Below, piece by piece: positions 28,125 through 38,487 of a stretch of 64,000 bases of DNA. Under the pieces are notes generated by a model, which did not search any database, was not told the DNA's origin, and saw only the letters and a program-made list of their open reading frames with translations. This DNA comes from Domibacillus sp. PGB-M46 (GTDB taxonomy: Bacteria; Bacillota; Bacilli; Bacillales; Domibacillaceae): positions 62,001 through 126,000 of the forward strand of contig NZ_JAKGCR010000005.1 in assembly GCF_022668875.1 (NCBI RefSeq), in the 5' to 3' direction. Position numbers and translations under genes: made by a program. Position 1 is the stretch's first letter. The number at the start of each line of letters is the position of its first letter.

Positions 28125-29092
28125 CAGGACTTGAATTTGAAAAGCCGGTCCGTGACCTGCAGGAAAAAATAGCGGAGCTCAAAAATTTCACCTCCAGCTC
28201 TGATGTAGACTTGTCAGATGAAATTGAAAAGCTTGAGCTGCGCTTAAAGAAGCTTGAAGACGACATTTACAACAGCATGACACCTTGGGACCGTGTTCAA
28301 ATGGCACGCCATCCAAACCGTCCAACCACACTGGATTACATTCCTTTCTTGTTTGAAGGATTTTTTGAACTTCATGGAGACCGTGCATACGGCGATGATG
28401 CAGCCATCGTAGCGGGGGTGGCAAAGTACCACGGCCAGCCGGTAACGGTGATTGGGCATCAGCGGGGACGCGATACAAAAGAAAATATTCAGCGTACGTT
28501 TGGCATGCCCCACCCGGAAGGCTACCGGAAAGCACTTCGTTTAATGAAACAGGCAGAAAAGTTTAAACGACCGATCATTTGCTTAATTGATACAAAAGGT
28601 GCCTATCCGGGCAAAGCGGCGGAGGAGCGGGGACAAAGTGAAGCCATTGCCCGTAATATTTTTGAAATGGCCGGCTTAACCGTACCAATTATCTGCATTG
28701 TTATTGGTGAAGGAGGTAGTGGGGGAGCTTTAGCACTCGGTGTCGGTGACCGTCTGTTTATGCTTGAAAACTCTACGTACTCGGTTATCTCGCCCGAGGG
28801 AGCAGCCGCTTTATTATGGAAAGACGCGAGTCTCGCGAAGCGTGCAGCAGAAACGATGAAAATTACAGCCCGGGATTTGCGCTCACTCGGTATTGTGGAT
28901 GAAATTATTCCAGAGGTGCGGGGCGGGGCACACCGTGATGCAAAAGAGCAGGCGCAGCTGATTGACCAAGTGTTGTATCCGGCCATGAAAGAGCTGCAGA
29001 GCATTGATCATGCAAACCTGGTTGACCGGCGTTATGAAAAATACAAACGAATCGGCGGCTATGCTGAACAAACAACCGGCCTGAATAATTAA
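28121..29092 (+). CDS. accA: acetyl-CoA carboxylase carboxyltransferase subunit alpha
   Basis: 323-residue alpha subunit, partner of AccD in an alpha2-beta2 carboxyltransferase. A helical N-terminal region (to about 70) is followed by the core with [22 protein letters not shown] (biotin-site region), [13 protein letters not shown] and [12 protein letters not shown]. The start overlaps the accD stop. The gene ends within a terminator hairpin. Confidence 0.97.
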   Translation: MTGLEFEKPVRDLQEKIAELKNFTSSSDVDLSDEIEKLELRLKKLEDDIYNSMTPWDRVQMARHPNRPTTLDYIPFLFEGFFELHGDRAYGDDAAIVAGVAKYHGQPVTVIGHQRGRDTKENIQRTFGMPHPEGYRKALRLMKQAEKFKRPIICLIDTKGAYPGKAAEERGQSEAIARNIFEMAGLTVPIICIVIGEGGSGGALALGVGDRLFMLENSTYSVISPEGAAALLWKDASLAKRAAETMKITARDLRSLGIVDEIIPEVRGGAHRDAKEQAQLIDQVLYPAMKELQSIDHANLVDRRYEKYKRIGGYAEQTTGLNN

Positions 29093-29113
29093 TATTCAGG
29101 ACCGGTTTTTTCC
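29076..29113 (+). terminator. accDA terminator
   Basis: ACCGG-CCTGAATA pairs with TATTCAGG-CCGGT, followed by TTTTTT; the accA stop codon lies within the loop. Confidence 0.88.
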
Positions 29114-29133
29114 ATGCATAGACATTTTCTTGG

Positions 29134-29147
29134 TGGTAACGCTTACT
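29134..29147 (+). promoter_or_regulatory. candidate CcpA cre site upstream of pfkA
   Basis: TGGTAACGCTTACT resembles the catabolite-responsive element TGWAANCGNTNWCA, with two or three mismatches. It lies just upstream of the pfkA promoter, a position usual for CcpA activation. Inference only. Confidence 0.4.
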
Positions 29148-29160
29148 TGTTGAGTAAACA

Positions 29161-29189
29161 TTGTGAACGGGAAAACGTTCTGTTATCTT
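29161..29189 (+). promoter_or_regulatory. pfkA-pyk promoter
   Basis: TTGTGA (29161-29166), a 17-base spacer and TATCTT (29184-29189), some 60 bases before pfkA. Confidence 0.6.
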
Positions 29190-29241
29190 AAAAGAGGGTA
29201 GGCATACAAAAGATGCAACTGACAAAAATTTTTAGAGGTGA

Positions 29242-30207
<966 letters not shown>

Positions 30208-30230
30208 TCACAAAAATGGAGGAACTATCA

Positions 30231-31994
30231 ATGCAAAAAACGAAAATCGTCTGTACAATTGGACCAGCAAGCGAAAGCCTTGAAACGCTTCAATCATTAA
30301 TGAACGCAGGCATGAATGTTGCACGCTTAAACTTTTCTCACGGAAGCCATGAAGAGCATGGAGCGCGTATTCAAAACATTCGCCAAGCAGCAAAAAACAC
30401 AGGGAAAACTGTTGCGATTTTACTCGATACAAAAGGTCCTGAAATTCGCACACATAACATGGAAAACGGAGCCATTGATCTTGAAAGCGGCAAAGATGCT
30501 GTAATTTCCATGACAGAAGTATTGGGGACACCTGAAAAGTTTTCGATTACTTACTCAGGTTTGATTGATGATGTGGAGCCAGGTTCAAGTATTTTGCTTG
30601 ATGACGGCTTGATTGGTCTTTTAGTTACAGGCATTGATCGTGAAAAAGGCGAAATCGGCGTTCGAATTTTAAACAGCGGTACATTAAAAAATAAAAAAGG
30701 TGTAAACGTACCAGGCGTTTCTGTTAAATTGCCGGGTATTACAGAAAAAGATGCGGACGATATCCGTTTTGGTATCGAGCAGGGTGTCGACTTTATCGCT
30801 GCTTCTTTTGTACGCCGCACATCTGACGTATTGGATATTCGTGAGCTGCTGGAAAAAAACAATGCTACTCACATTCAAATCATCCCGAAAATTGAAAACC
30901 AAGAAGGTGTTGATAACATCGATGACATTCTTGAAGTATCAGACGGGCTGATGGTTGCACGTGGTGATCTTGGTGTGGAAATTCCGGCTGAAGAAGTGCC
31001 GATTGTGCAAAAGCAACTGATTAAAAAGTGTAATCTCCTTGGCAAACCAGTTATTACGGCTACACAAATGCTTGATTCTATGCAGCGTAATCCGCGTCCA
31101 ACACGTGCGGAAGCAAGTGACGTAGCAAATGCGATTTTTGATGGAACAGATGCGATTATGCTGTCAGGTGAAACAGCAGCCGGTGCATATCCGCTTGAAG
31201 CAGTAAAAACGATGCACAACATCGCAGTCCGCGCGGAAGCAGAGCTGCAAATGAGAGATATTCCGCCTCGCCGCCGCAACAATACAGGCCGTATGACTAT
31301 GACAGACGCTATTGGCCAGTCTGTAGCTAAAACGGCGGAAGCATTGGAAGTAAAAGCGATTATCGCGCCAACGTCAAGCGGACATACTGCACGGATGATT
31401 TCACGTTACCGTTCTAAAGCATCTATCTATGCTGTAACAGACAGCGAACGCGTAATGAGAAGCTTATCACTTGTCTGGGGCGTATTCCCGGTAATGGGGC
31501 TTAGTGTGTCTTCAACAGATGATATGCTGGATAACGCGATTGTCCACTGCCTTGATGAAGGGCTGATCAGCCACGGTGAGCTTGTTGTTATTACAGCGGG
31601 TGTACCGGTAGGTGAATCTGGAACAACGAACTTAATGAAAATTCATGTTGTTGGTGACATTCTTGTGAAAGCACAAGGTATCGGCCGTCATTCAGCATAT
31701 GGAAGAGTTGTGACAGCTAAAACAGCTTCTGAAGCCATTGAAAAAGTAAAGCCGGGCGATATTCTTGTCACATACGGAACAGATCGTGAAATGATGCCTG
31801 CCATTGAAAAATGCAGTGCCCTTATTACAGAAGAAGGCGGGTTAACAAGCCATGCAGCTGTAGTTGGCATCAATCTTGGCATTCCGGTTATCGTGGATGT
31901 TGAGGGAGCCCTTAATACGTTCTCAGATGGACAGGAAATTACAGTAGATGCGGCACGCGGTATTATTTACAACGGTCACGCTAACGTTTTGTAA
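30231..31994 (+). CDS. pyk: pyruvate kinase
   Basis: 587 residues. Transfers phosphate from PEP to ADP. The catalytic core covers residues 1-470 ([38 protein letters not shown]). The last 110 residues are the extra C-terminal domain of Bacillus and Geobacillus pyruvate kinases, similar to the PEP-utilising mobile domain, with [10 protein letters not shown] and His541. Start at 30231 rather than 30216: TGGAGGAA lies 6 bases before the second ATG and would be coding otherwise. Its stop lies inside the end of the convergent ytvI gene, with no separate terminator. Confidence 0.96.
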   Translation: MQKTKIVCTIGPASESLETLQSLMNAGMNVARLNFSHGSHEEHGARIQNIRQAAKNTGKTVAILLDTKGPEIRTHNMENGAIDLESGKDAVISMTEVLGTPEKFSITYSGLIDDVEPGSSILLDDGLIGLLVTGIDREKGEIGVRILNSGTLKNKKGVNVPGVSVKLPGITEKDADDIRFGIEQGVDFIAASFVRRTSDVLDIRELLEKNNATHIQIIPKIENQEGVDNIDDILEVSDGLMVARGDLGVEIPAEEVPIVQKQLIKKCNLLGKPVITATQMLDSMQRNPRPTRAEASDVANAIFDGTDAIMLSGETAAGAYPLEAVKTMHNIAVRAEAELQMRDIPPRRRNNTGRMTMTDAIGQSVAKTAEALEVKAIIAPTSSGHTARMISRYRSKASIYAVTDSERVMRSLSLVWGVFPVMGLSVSSTDDMLDNAIVHCLDEGLISHGELVVITAGVPVGESGTTNLMKIHVVGDILVKAQGIGRHSAYGRVVTAKTASEAIEKVKPGDILVTYGTDREMMPAIEKCSALITEEGGLTSHAAVVGINLGIPVIVDVEGALNTFSDGQEITVDAARGIIYNGHANVL

Positions 31995-33000
31995 AAAACA
32001 AACCAGCTTGATGGATAGACAAACCAAGAAGCAAAAATAAGGGTGCTGTGATGAGCCCGAAAATGCCGGTTAAATGGTAGCCTGCAAATGCTGCAAACAA
32101 AACGGCCAGGGGATGAAGACCCGCTGAATCGGAAACAAGCTTCGGTTCAAGCAGCTGGCGTACAAGAACAAGGGTCGTATATAAAACAGCAGTGAAAATG
32201 GCTGCGTGGGTTTGTCCAGTAAGAAGGCAGAAGAAAATCCAGGGTACAAACAAAAGGATAGAGCCGACAATGGGAATAAACTCAAGAACGGCTGTTAAAA
32301 AAGCCAGCTCCAGTATATGTGGAGTACCCAGCAGAAAAAAGCCTGCGCATGCTGCTGTAAAAGTAACAGTAAACAGCTTTAATTGTGCGTATCCATAGGC
32401 GTACAAGGAAAAAGAAAAGGTATTGGCTGCACGGGCTGTTTTGGCACGGATGGATTCGGGCAAAAGAGAGAGGAAAAAAGAGCCGTCTTTTGCCATGAAA
32501 AAAGCAGCCAGCAGAGCAATCAGCAATTGGGTAGCTGTACCTGGAAGTGAGAGAAAGTAAAAAGTGCCTGCAAGAAGCCACTTTCCAGCGGATTCCTCAA
32601 CGGTGTGAGCAGCCGCCGTTTCGACCGTGTGCAGATATTGCAGCAAAAGAGCAAGCTGGTCTTTGGTTAAAAAATTCATCATGCTTTGAAGCAGCTGCTC
32701 CAAATGTATAACGGCAATAGGAATATAATGAGGAATCACCGTATGCAGATGGGAAACGGTCCGGGCGCTAATCCAGGCGAACAGCAGGCACCCCGCTGAC
32801 AGAAGCAGAAGAATCCAGACCATTGATACACATACAGCCACTGTCCGGGAGGCATTCGTTTTCCTTTGAATAAAGTGGGCTGGTCTATGTAACACAGCGG
32901 CAAAAAATGCCCCAGCTAAAAATGGCTTGAAAATTGGCAGGAGCCAGTAAATAAGCAGAAAAATTGCACTGGCAATAAGATATTGAACAATGATCCGCAT
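31981..33000 (-). CDS. ytvI: YtvI-like AI-2E transporter family membrane protein
   Basis: 339 residues from the ATG at 33000 (SD GGGGGC upstream on the minus strand); a much longer open frame upstream is antisense to ytwI and is rejected. It has about seven or eight membrane helices in the AI-2E/UPF0118 pattern: two N-terminal, a long soluble helical section (about 90-150), then the C-terminal membrane block with [15 protein letters not shown] and a [12 protein letters not shown] end. B. subtilis YtvI is in the corresponding place after pyk, but there in the same direction; here the gene is inverted. Transport substrate not known. Its 3' end overlaps pyk by 14 bases. Confidence 0.85.
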   Translation of the reverse strand: MRIIVQYLIASAIFLLIYWLLPIFKPFLAGAFFAAVLHRPAHFIQRKTNASRTVAVCVSMVWILLLLSAGCLLFAWISARTVSHLHTVIPHYIPIAVIHLEQLLQSMMNFLTKDQLALLLQYLHTVETAAAHTVEESAGKWLLAGTFYFLSLPGTATQLLIALLAAFFMAKDGSFFLSLLPESIRAKTARAANTFSFSLYAYGYAQLKLFTVTFTAACAGFFLLGTPHILELAFLTAVLEFIPIVGSILLFVPWIFFCLLTGQTHAAIFTAVLYTTLVLVRQLLEPKLVSDSAGLHPLAVLFAAFAGYHLTGIFGLITAPLFLLLGLSIHQAGLFFTKR

Positions 33001-33076
33001 GGTACATGCCCCCGTTTCTATACTACTCGTATGAGAAAAAGGGCACGGCCATGCGTCTTTTTTTAGGAGTGAAGTT

Positions 33077-33529
33077 ATGCAGGCGTTTTTATTTTTGCTT
33101 CTGCTGACAGTGATCAGCATTGTAGCCAAAAACCAATCATTGCTTATTGCTTCGGCATTCTTACTGGCCTTAAAAGCAATAGGCCTCGATCTGAAGTGGT
33201 TTGATATGATGCAGAAAAACGGAATAAACTGGGGGGTTACGGTAATCACCATTGCGGTACTCGTCCCCATTGCAACAGGGGCGATTGGCTTTAGGGAATT
33301 GGGCGCGGCTCTGAAATCACCGTATGCCTGGATCGCCCTTACAGCAGGCATTTTAGTAGCGCTCATTGCAAAAGGAGGAATCGTGCTTTTAGCCGATGAT
33401 CCCCATATTACAACAGCGCTGGTGCTTGGCACCGTATTAGCAGTCGCTCTTTTTAATGGAGTTCCAGTCGGGCCGTTAATTGGTGCCGGCATCGCGTATT
33501 ATGCAATGAAGGTGTTTTCTGTACTTTAG
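33077..33529 (+). CDS. ytwI: DUF441 membrane protein YtwI
   Basis: 150-residue, very hydrophobic protein of the DUF441 (UPF0756) family with four or five helices, including LIASAFLLALKAIGLDL and NWGVTVITIAVLVPIATG. It matches B. subtilis YtwI, upstream of citZ. Function unknown. SD TTAGGAGTG. Divergent from ytvI, with 76 bases between starts. Confidence 0.88.
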   Translation: MQAFLFLLLLTVISIVAKNQSLLIASAFLLALKAIGLDLKWFDMMQKNGINWGVTVITIAVLVPIATGAIGFRELGAALKSPYAWIALTAGILVALIAKGGIVLLADDPHITTALVLGTVLAVALFNGVPVGPLIGAGIAYYAMKVFSVL

Positions 33530-33596
33530 CAGAAAAAATGAAACTTTTTCAATACTTCACCGTATGAATACACAATAAGATAAAAAGGAGCTGGAT

Positions 33597-33833
33597 GTGT
33601 TGTTAAACAAAAATCCGGGTATTGCCGCTGTCTTAAGTGTATTCTGGACGGGTGTCGGGCAAATTTATAACGGCCAGATTATGAAAGGTTTAATTTTAAT
33701 TGTTGTGCAGATGATTAATGCAGCCTTGATGTTTGTGCTGATTGGGTTTATCACTTATCCGCTTGTATGGATCTGGGGCATTTATGATGCTTACAAAACA
33801 GCGGACAGAATGAACAGACGGTCTGACTTTTAA
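33597..33833 (+). CDS. TM2-domain small membrane protein
   Basis: 78 residues. Reads as a TM2 domain: an N-terminal LNKNPGIAAVLSVFWTGVGQIYNGQIMKGL followed by a second hydrophobic helix (VVQMINAALMFVLIGFITYPLVWIWGIYDAYKTA), ending in the DAYKTADRMN motif typical of the family. Start GTG 33597 with AAAAAGGAG six bases upstream (TTG 33600 also possible). Function is unknown; family members often interact with other membrane proteins. Terminator follows. Confidence 0.85.
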   Translation: MLLNKNPGIAAVLSVFWTGVGQIYNGQIMKGLILIVVQMINAALMFVLIGFITYPLVWIWGIYDAYKTADRMNRRSDF

Positions 33834-33856
33834 ACTAAAACTTACTATAATACCAT

Positions 33857-33887
33857 AAATTCCGGGTATGTTACGCCCGGAATTTTA
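33857..33887 (+). terminator. terminator after TM2 gene
   Basis: AAATTCCGGG pairs with CCCGGAATTT around a 9-base loop; the T tract is short (TTTTACTG). Confidence 0.78.
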
Positions 33888-33926
33888 CTGTTTTCAAAAA
33901 AATTCGAACAATTTGGCACGTTTTGA

Positions 33927-33955
33927 TTCACAAACTTGCTCACATTGTTTATAAT
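33927..33955 (+). promoter_or_regulatory. citZ promoter
   Basis: TTCACA (33927-33932), a 17-base spacer and a consensus TATAAT (33950-33955). Confidence 0.7.
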
Positions 33956-33961
33956 AAGCAA

Positions 33962-33975
33962 TGTAAGCGCACACC
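33962..33975 (+). promoter_or_regulatory. CcpA cre site at the citZ transcription start
   Basis: TGTAAGCGCACACC matches the cre consensus TGWAANCGNTNWCA at 12 of 14 positions and lies just after the -10 box, so bound CcpA would block initiation or early elongation. Carbon catabolite repression of citZ by CcpA (and CcpC) is known in B. subtilis. The remaining leader to the start codon (33976-34127) holds a short hairpin (CTGAGCA with TGCTCGG near 34050) but no gene. Confidence 0.65.
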
Positions 33976-34127
33976 TTTTTGAACATTTAAGTAATTTTGT
34001 TTTAAAAGGAGCACGTAATTTACATATGCTTTTTTATTTATAAAATGGTACTGAGCAGTTGCTCGGCATACATATACAAATAAAAAAGCGGGTAACGGGG
34101 AAATAAACAAGCGAAGGAGAGATAATT

Positions 34128-35246
34128 ATGACTACTGCACGCGGACTCGAGGGAGTAGTGGCTACAACATCATCTGTCAGCTCTATCATTGATGACACAC
34201 TTACATACGCAGGATACAATATTGATGATCTGACAGAGAATGCAAGCTTTGAAGAAGTAATTTATTTACTTTGGCATCGCCGTCTTCCAACACAAGCGCA
34301 GCTGGATGAACTGAAAGAGCAGCTTTCGGAAAACTATACCATTCCAAAAGAAATTTTGGATCATTTTAAAATGTATCCAATTGAGAAAGTTCATCCAATG
34401 GCGGCGCTTCGTTCATCTGTGTCACTGCTTGGCCTTTACGATGAAGAAGCTGATGTTATGACAGATGAAGCCAACTACCGCAAAGCCATTCGCATCCAGG
34501 CGAAGATTCCGGCGCTTGTGACAGCATTCTCACGCATTCGTAAAGGGGAAGAGCCGATTGCACCGAAAAAGGAGTACGGTATTGCCGCAAACTTCTTGTA
34601 TATGCTTTCTGGTAATGAACCAACAGCCGTAGAAGTTGAAGCATTTGATAAAGCCCTTGTTCTTCACGCAGATCATGAGCTTAATGCGTCTACTTTTACA
34701 GCCCGTGTATGTGTCGCTACTTTGTCAGATATGTATTCAGGTGTAACTGCAGCTCTTGGCGCTTTAAAAGGGCCTCTTCATGGCGGCGCAAATGAGCAGG
34801 TTATGAAAATGCTTACAGAAATCGGTTCAGCAGATAATGTAGAACCGTATATTCTTGAGAAACTCAATAACAAAGAAAAGATCATGGGCTTCGGTCACCG
34901 CGTATACCGCCAGGGCGATCCACGGGCTAAACACCTTCGTGAAATGTCTAAGCGTTTAACAGAGCAAAACGGTGAAGCAGAGCTTTATAACATGTCTATC
35001 GAAATTGAAAGTCTTGTTACAGGAAGCAAAAACCTGCCGCCAAACGTAGACTTCTATTCAGCATCCGTTTATCACAGCCTTGGTATTGAGCATGATTTGT
35101 TCACGCCTATCTTTGCTGTAAGCCGTGCATCGGGATGGATTGCACATATTCTTGAACAGTATGCCAACAACAGACTGATCCGTCCGAGAGCTGAATATAC
35201 AGGTCCGGATATGCAAAAATACGTACCTATTGGCGAACGTGTATAA
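34128..35246 (+). CDS. citZ: citrate synthase II
   Basis: 372-residue small, ATP-insensitive type citrate synthase of Gram-positives, condensing acetyl-CoA and oxaloacetate. Active-site elements: HADHE (180-184), GFGHRVY with His257, and the NVDFYSASVY block holding the catalytic aspartate. SD GAAGGAGAG. First gene of citZ-icd-mdh, the oxidative TCA cluster seen in B. subtilis. A 160-base leader with a cre site at its start suggests catabolite control. Confidence 0.96.
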   Translation: MTTARGLEGVVATTSSVSSIIDDTLTYAGYNIDDLTENASFEEVIYLLWHRRLPTQAQLDELKEQLSENYTIPKEILDHFKMYPIEKVHPMAALRSSVSLLGLYDEEADVMTDEANYRKAIRIQAKIPALVTAFSRIRKGEEPIAPKKEYGIAANFLYMLSGNEPTAVEVEAFDKALVLHADHELNASTFTARVCVATLSDMYSGVTAALGALKGPLHGGANEQVMKMLTEIGSADNVEPYILEKLNNKEKIMGFGHRVYRQGDPRAKHLREMSKRLTEQNGEAELYNMSIEIESLVTGSKNLPPNVDFYSASVYHSLGIEHDLFTPIFAVSRASGWIAHILEQYANNRLIRPRAEYTGPDMQKYVPIGERV

Positions 35247-35305
35247 TTAAGAAAGCATTTGCAAAAAAATAAATAACTAGTGTAATATGAAAGATGGTAA
35301 ACACG

Positions 35306-35332
35306 GGTTAGAGAAATTTTCTCTAGCCTTTG
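35306..35332 (+). promoter_or_regulatory. intercistronic hairpin before icd
   Basis: GGTTAGAGAA pairs with TTCTCTAGCC with almost no loop, followed by TTTGAAC. It lies 60 bases after citZ and 31 before icd. With three T only it would be a leaky attenuator or an RNA processing and stability element that sets the citZ to icd ratio; which, cannot be told from sequence. Confidence 0.5.
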
Positions 35333-35358
35333 AACATGGAATTGGAGGGAAAGGCAAG

Positions 35359-36627
35359 ATGACTCAAGGCGAAAAAATTTCAATGCAAGATGGCGTACTA
35401 AATGTACCAAACAATCCAATCGTTCCTTTTATTGAAGGCGATGGAATTGGCCCTGATATTTGGGCAGCTGCTTCACGCGTTTTAGATGCAGCGGTTGAAA
35501 AAGCGTACAATGGCGAAAAGAAAATCGTTTGGAAAGAAGTTCTTGCGGGTGAAAAAGCCTTTAACCAAACAGGCGAATGGCTTCCAAAAGAAACGCTTGA
35601 GCAAATTGACGAGTATTTGATCGCAATTAAAGGTCCACTTACAACGCCAGTTGGCGGCGGAATCCGTTCATTGAACGTAGCACTTCGCCAGGAATTGGAT
35701 CTTTTCACATGCCTTCGTCCTGTTCGTTATTTCGATGGCGTACCTTCACCAGTAAAACGTCCTGAAGATACTGATATGGTCATCTTCCGTGAAAACACAG
35801 AAGATATTTATGCAGGTATTGAGTATGCTGAAGGATCAGATGAAGTGAAAAAAGTGATCGAGTTCTTGAAAAACGAAATGGGCGTTAACAAAATCCGTTT
35901 CCCTGAAACATCTGGTATTGGTATTAAACCTGTATCAAAAGAAGGAACACAGCGTCTGGTGCGTGCGGCGATCAACTACGCAATCAAAGAAGGCCGTAAA
36001 TCTTTAACGCTTGTTCACAAAGGCAACATCATGAAATTCACAGAAGGTGCATTTAAAAACTGGGGCTATGAGCTTGCTGAAAAAGAATTTGGCGATAAAG
36101 TGTTCACTTGGGCACAATACGACAAAATCAAAGAAGCTGAAGGCACAGAAGCCGCAAACAAAGCACAATCTGAAGCGGAAGCTGCAGGCAAAATTATCGT
36201 AAAAGATTCTATTGCCGATATCTTCTTACAACAAATTTTAACTCGTCCGAAAGAGTTTGATGTCGTAGCGACAATGAACTTGAACGGAGACTATATTTCT
36301 GATGCGCTTGCAGCTCAAGTAGGCGGAATTGGAATCGCACCAGGTGCCAATATCAACTATGAAACTGGCCATGCAATTTTCGAAGCAACACACGGTACTG
36401 CGCCGAAATATGCAGGTCTTGATAAAGTAAATCCATCATCTGTTTTGTTGTCAGGCGTTTTGCTTCTTGAGCACCTTGGCTGGAATGAAGCAGCAACTGC
36501 GATTACAAAATCAGTTGAAAAAACAATTTCTTCGAAGGTTGTTACATATGACTTTGCCCGCTTAATGGACGGGGCAACAGAAGTTAAATGTTCTGAGTTC
36601 GCAGACGAATTGATTAAAAACCTGTAA
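35359..36627 (+). CDS. icd: isocitrate dehydrogenase (NADP)
   Basis: 422 residues from the ATG at 35359, which has TTGGAGGGA upstream and agrees with the 423 residues of B. subtilis Icd; an in-frame ATG at 35287 would run through the intercistronic hairpin and is rejected. Oxidatively decarboxylates isocitrate to 2-oxoglutarate. Ser104 in the isocitrate-binding loop (RSLNVALRQ) is at the same number as in B. subtilis; the NADP region includes [15 protein letters not shown]. Second gene of citZ-icd-mdh. Confidence 0.97.
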   Translation: MTQGEKISMQDGVLNVPNNPIVPFIEGDGIGPDIWAAASRVLDAAVEKAYNGEKKIVWKEVLAGEKAFNQTGEWLPKETLEQIDEYLIAIKGPLTTPVGGGIRSLNVALRQELDLFTCLRPVRYFDGVPSPVKRPEDTDMVIFRENTEDIYAGIEYAEGSDEVKKVIEFLKNEMGVNKIRFPETSGIGIKPVSKEGTQRLVRAAINYAIKEGRKSLTLVHKGNIMKFTEGAFKNWGYELAEKEFGDKVFTWAQYDKIKEAEGTEAANKAQSEAEAAGKIIVKDSIADIFLQQILTRPKEFDVVATMNLNGDYISDALAAQVGGIGIAPGANINYETGHAIFEATHGTAPKYAGLDKVNPSSVLLSGVLLLEHLGWNEAATAITKSVEKTISSKVVTYDFARLMDGATEVKCSEFADELIKNL

Positions 36628-36634
36628 TGTTGAT

Positions 36635-36665
36635 TGATGCTCTCCCCAAAAGGAGAGCATCTTGC
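36635..36665 (+). promoter_or_regulatory. intercistronic hairpin between icd and mdh
   Basis: GATGCTCTCC pairs perfectly with GGAGAGCATC around a CCAAAA-type loop, but it is followed by TTGCAT, not a T tract. It therefore looks like a stability or processing element rather than a terminator. Confidence 0.55.
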
Positions 36666-36706
36666 ATAATATTTGGTTCCACCATAATTAAAGGAGGAGT
36701 TTTATT

Positions 36707-37648
36707 ATGACAGCATATAACCGTAAAAAGGTTTCTGTAATCGGGGGCGGCTTTACTGGTGCTACAACGGCATTTCTTCTGGCGCAAAAAGAGCTGGCAG
36801 ACGTTGTTCTTGTCGATATCCCGCAGGCAGAGGGCCCAACAAAAGGCAAAGCACTTGATATGCTTGAAGCAAGCCCTGTCCAAGGATTTGATGCAAATAT
36901 TACCGGCACGTCTGATTATGCTGAAACAGCAGATTCAGATATCGTCATTATTACAGCAGGTATTGCACGCAAACCAGGCATGAGCCGTGACGATCTTGTT
37001 CAAACAAACCAAAAGGTTATGAAATCTGTTACGTCTGAAATTGTAAAATATTCTCCAAACTGTACAATTATCGTTTTAACAAACCCGGTTGATGCGATGA
37101 CATACACCGTTTTAAAAGAATCGGGCTTCCCGAAAAGCCGTGTAATCGGCCAATCAGGTGTCCTGGATACAGCTCGTTTCCGCACATTCGTTGCACAAGA
37201 GCTTAAGATTTCTGTAAAAGACATTACAGGATTTGTTCTTGGCGGGCACGGAGACGACATGGTTCCGCTCGTACGCTATTCTTACGCAGGCGGGATTCCG
37301 CTTGAAACACTTATTCCAAAGGACCGCCTAGATGCCATTGTTGAGCGTACGCGTAAAGGCGGCGGTGAAATTGTCCAGCTTTTAGGCAACGGTTCAGCGT
37401 ATTACGCACCGGCTGCGTCACTTGTTGAAATGACTGAAGCGATTTTAAAAGATCAGCGCCGCATTTTGCCGGCAATTGCGTATCTCGAAGGTGAGTATGG
37501 CTACAATGATTTATATTTAGGCGTTCCGACCATTCTAGGCGGCAACGGCATTGAAAAAATCATTGAGCTTGAATTAACTGCAGAAGAGCAAGCAGGTCTT
37601 GACAGATCTGCTGAAGCTGTACGCAGCGTGATGTCTGTTCTTTCTTAA
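36707..37648 (+). CDS. mdh: malate dehydrogenase
   Basis: 313-residue LDH-like malate dehydrogenase that converts malate to oxaloacetate. NAD-binding loop GGGFTGA at about residues 13-19 and Asp37 at the end of the second strand indicate NAD rather than NADP. The catalytic His181 is in GGHGDDMV, and substrate arginines are in [20 protein letters not shown]. Last gene of the TCA cluster; a strong terminator follows. Confidence 0.97.
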   Translation: MTAYNRKKVSVIGGGFTGATTAFLLAQKELADVVLVDIPQAEGPTKGKALDMLEASPVQGFDANITGTSDYAETADSDIVIITAGIARKPGMSRDDLVQTNQKVMKSVTSEIVKYSPNCTIIVLTNPVDAMTYTVLKESGFPKSRVIGQSGVLDTARFRTFVAQELKISVKDITGFVLGGHGDDMVPLVRYSYAGGIPLETLIPKDRLDAIVERTRKGGGEIVQLLGNGSAYYAPAASLVEMTEAILKDQRRILPAIAYLEGEYGYNDLYLGVPTILGGNGIEKIIELELTAEEQAGLDRSAEAVRSVMSVLS

Positions 37649-37660
37649 ATCAAGTGCAAA

Positions 37661-37697
37661 AAAAGAACCTGCCGTAATACGGCAGGTTCTTTTTTTA
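37661..37697 (+). terminator. mdh intrinsic terminator
   Basis: AAGAACCTGCCGT pairs with ACGGCAGGTTCTT, followed by seven T. Strong. Confidence 0.93.
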
Positions 37698-37710
37698 TGC
37701 AGAACAGCAC

Positions 37711-37739
37711 TTTATCGGGTAGGATTTCTTCGCTATAAT
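37711..37739 (+). promoter_or_regulatory. phoPR promoter (weak -35)
   Basis: A consensus TATAAT (37734-37739) stands 31 bases before phoP; the -35 at the right distance is only TTTATC. Pho boxes were not recognised. Confidence 0.45.
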
Positions 37740-37770
37740 GAAAGATAGACATTTGAATCAGGAGGGTCAT

Positions 37771-38487
37771 ATGAAGAAAATTTTGGTTGTAGATGATGAA
37801 CCATCTATTGTCACGTTAATTAAATATAATCTGGAGCAGGCAGGTTTTGAAGTGGACACCGCTTGTGATGGAGAGGAAGCTCTTCAAAAAGCGGAGTCTG
37901 TGTCTGCAGATTTAATTATTTTAGATTGGATGCTGCCAAAGTTCGATGGCATGGAAGTGTGCAAGGACTTGCGGCAAAGGCGGGTTGCTACGCCTATTTT
38001 AATGCTGACAGCAAAAGATGAAGAATTTGATAAGGTGCTTGGTCTTGAACTTGGGGCAGATGACTATATGACAAAACCGTTCAGTCCAAGAGAACTGATT
38101 GCACGCGTAAAAGCGATTTTGCGCCGCGTGCAGCTGCCGCCGGCAGAACCAGTTATTGAGGAAGAAGAGGACAGTGCCTTAATTAAAGTGGCGGACTTAA
38201 AGCTTTATCCTGAAAAATATGAAGCGTATTACAAGGAAAACCTGCTGGATTTAACACCAAAGGAATTTGAACTGCTGCTGTTTTTAGCAGAAAACAAAAC
38301 GAGAGTGCTGACACGTGACCAGCTTCTTGCGGCAGTCTGGAAATATGACTTTGTCGGGGATACCCGTATTGTAGATGTTCACATCAGCCATTTAAGAGAT
38401 AAGATGGAAGAAAATACGAAAAAACCGCAGTATATTAAAACAATCCGCGGACTTGGATATAAACTGGAAGAGCCGAAAGAAGCGTGA
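37771..38487 (+). CDS. phoP: phosphate response regulator PhoP
   Basis: 238-residue OmpR-family response regulator. The receiver domain has Asp8-Asp9 and phospho-acceptor Asp52 (LDWMLPKFDG), and the conserved Lys in MTKPFSPREL. The C-terminal winged helix spans about 140-235 (LTPKEFELLLFL...IKTIRGLGYKLE). The start at 37771 has CAGGAGGG upstream and fits the 240 residues of the B. subtilis protein; an upstream in-frame ATG at 37738 overlaps the -10 box. With PhoR it controls the phosphate-starvation regulon. Its stop overlaps the phoR start (GTGA). Confidence 0.95.
   Translation: MKKILVVDDEPSIVTLIKYNLEQAGFEVDTACDGEEALQKAESVSADLIILDWMLPKFDGMEVCKDLRQRRVATPILMLTAKDEEFDKVLGLELGADDYMTKPFSPRELIARVKAILRRVQLPPAEPVIEEEEDSALIKVADLKLYPEKYEAYYKENLLDLTPKEFELLLFLAENKTRVLTRDQLLAAVWKYDFVGDTRIVDVHISHLRDKMEENTKKPQYIKTIRGLGYKLEEPKEA

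Noticed and set aside
33001-33492. 164-codon in-frame upstream extension of ytvI on the minus strand
   Set aside because: It is wholly antisense to ytwI, has no family resemblance, and a well-placed ribosome binding site precedes the ATG at 33000.
34005-34043. Five-codon leader peptide (ATG at 34026) in the citZ leader
   Set aside because: The nearest Shine-Dalgarno-like AAAAGGAG is too far from this ATG, and there is no attenuator that would use it.
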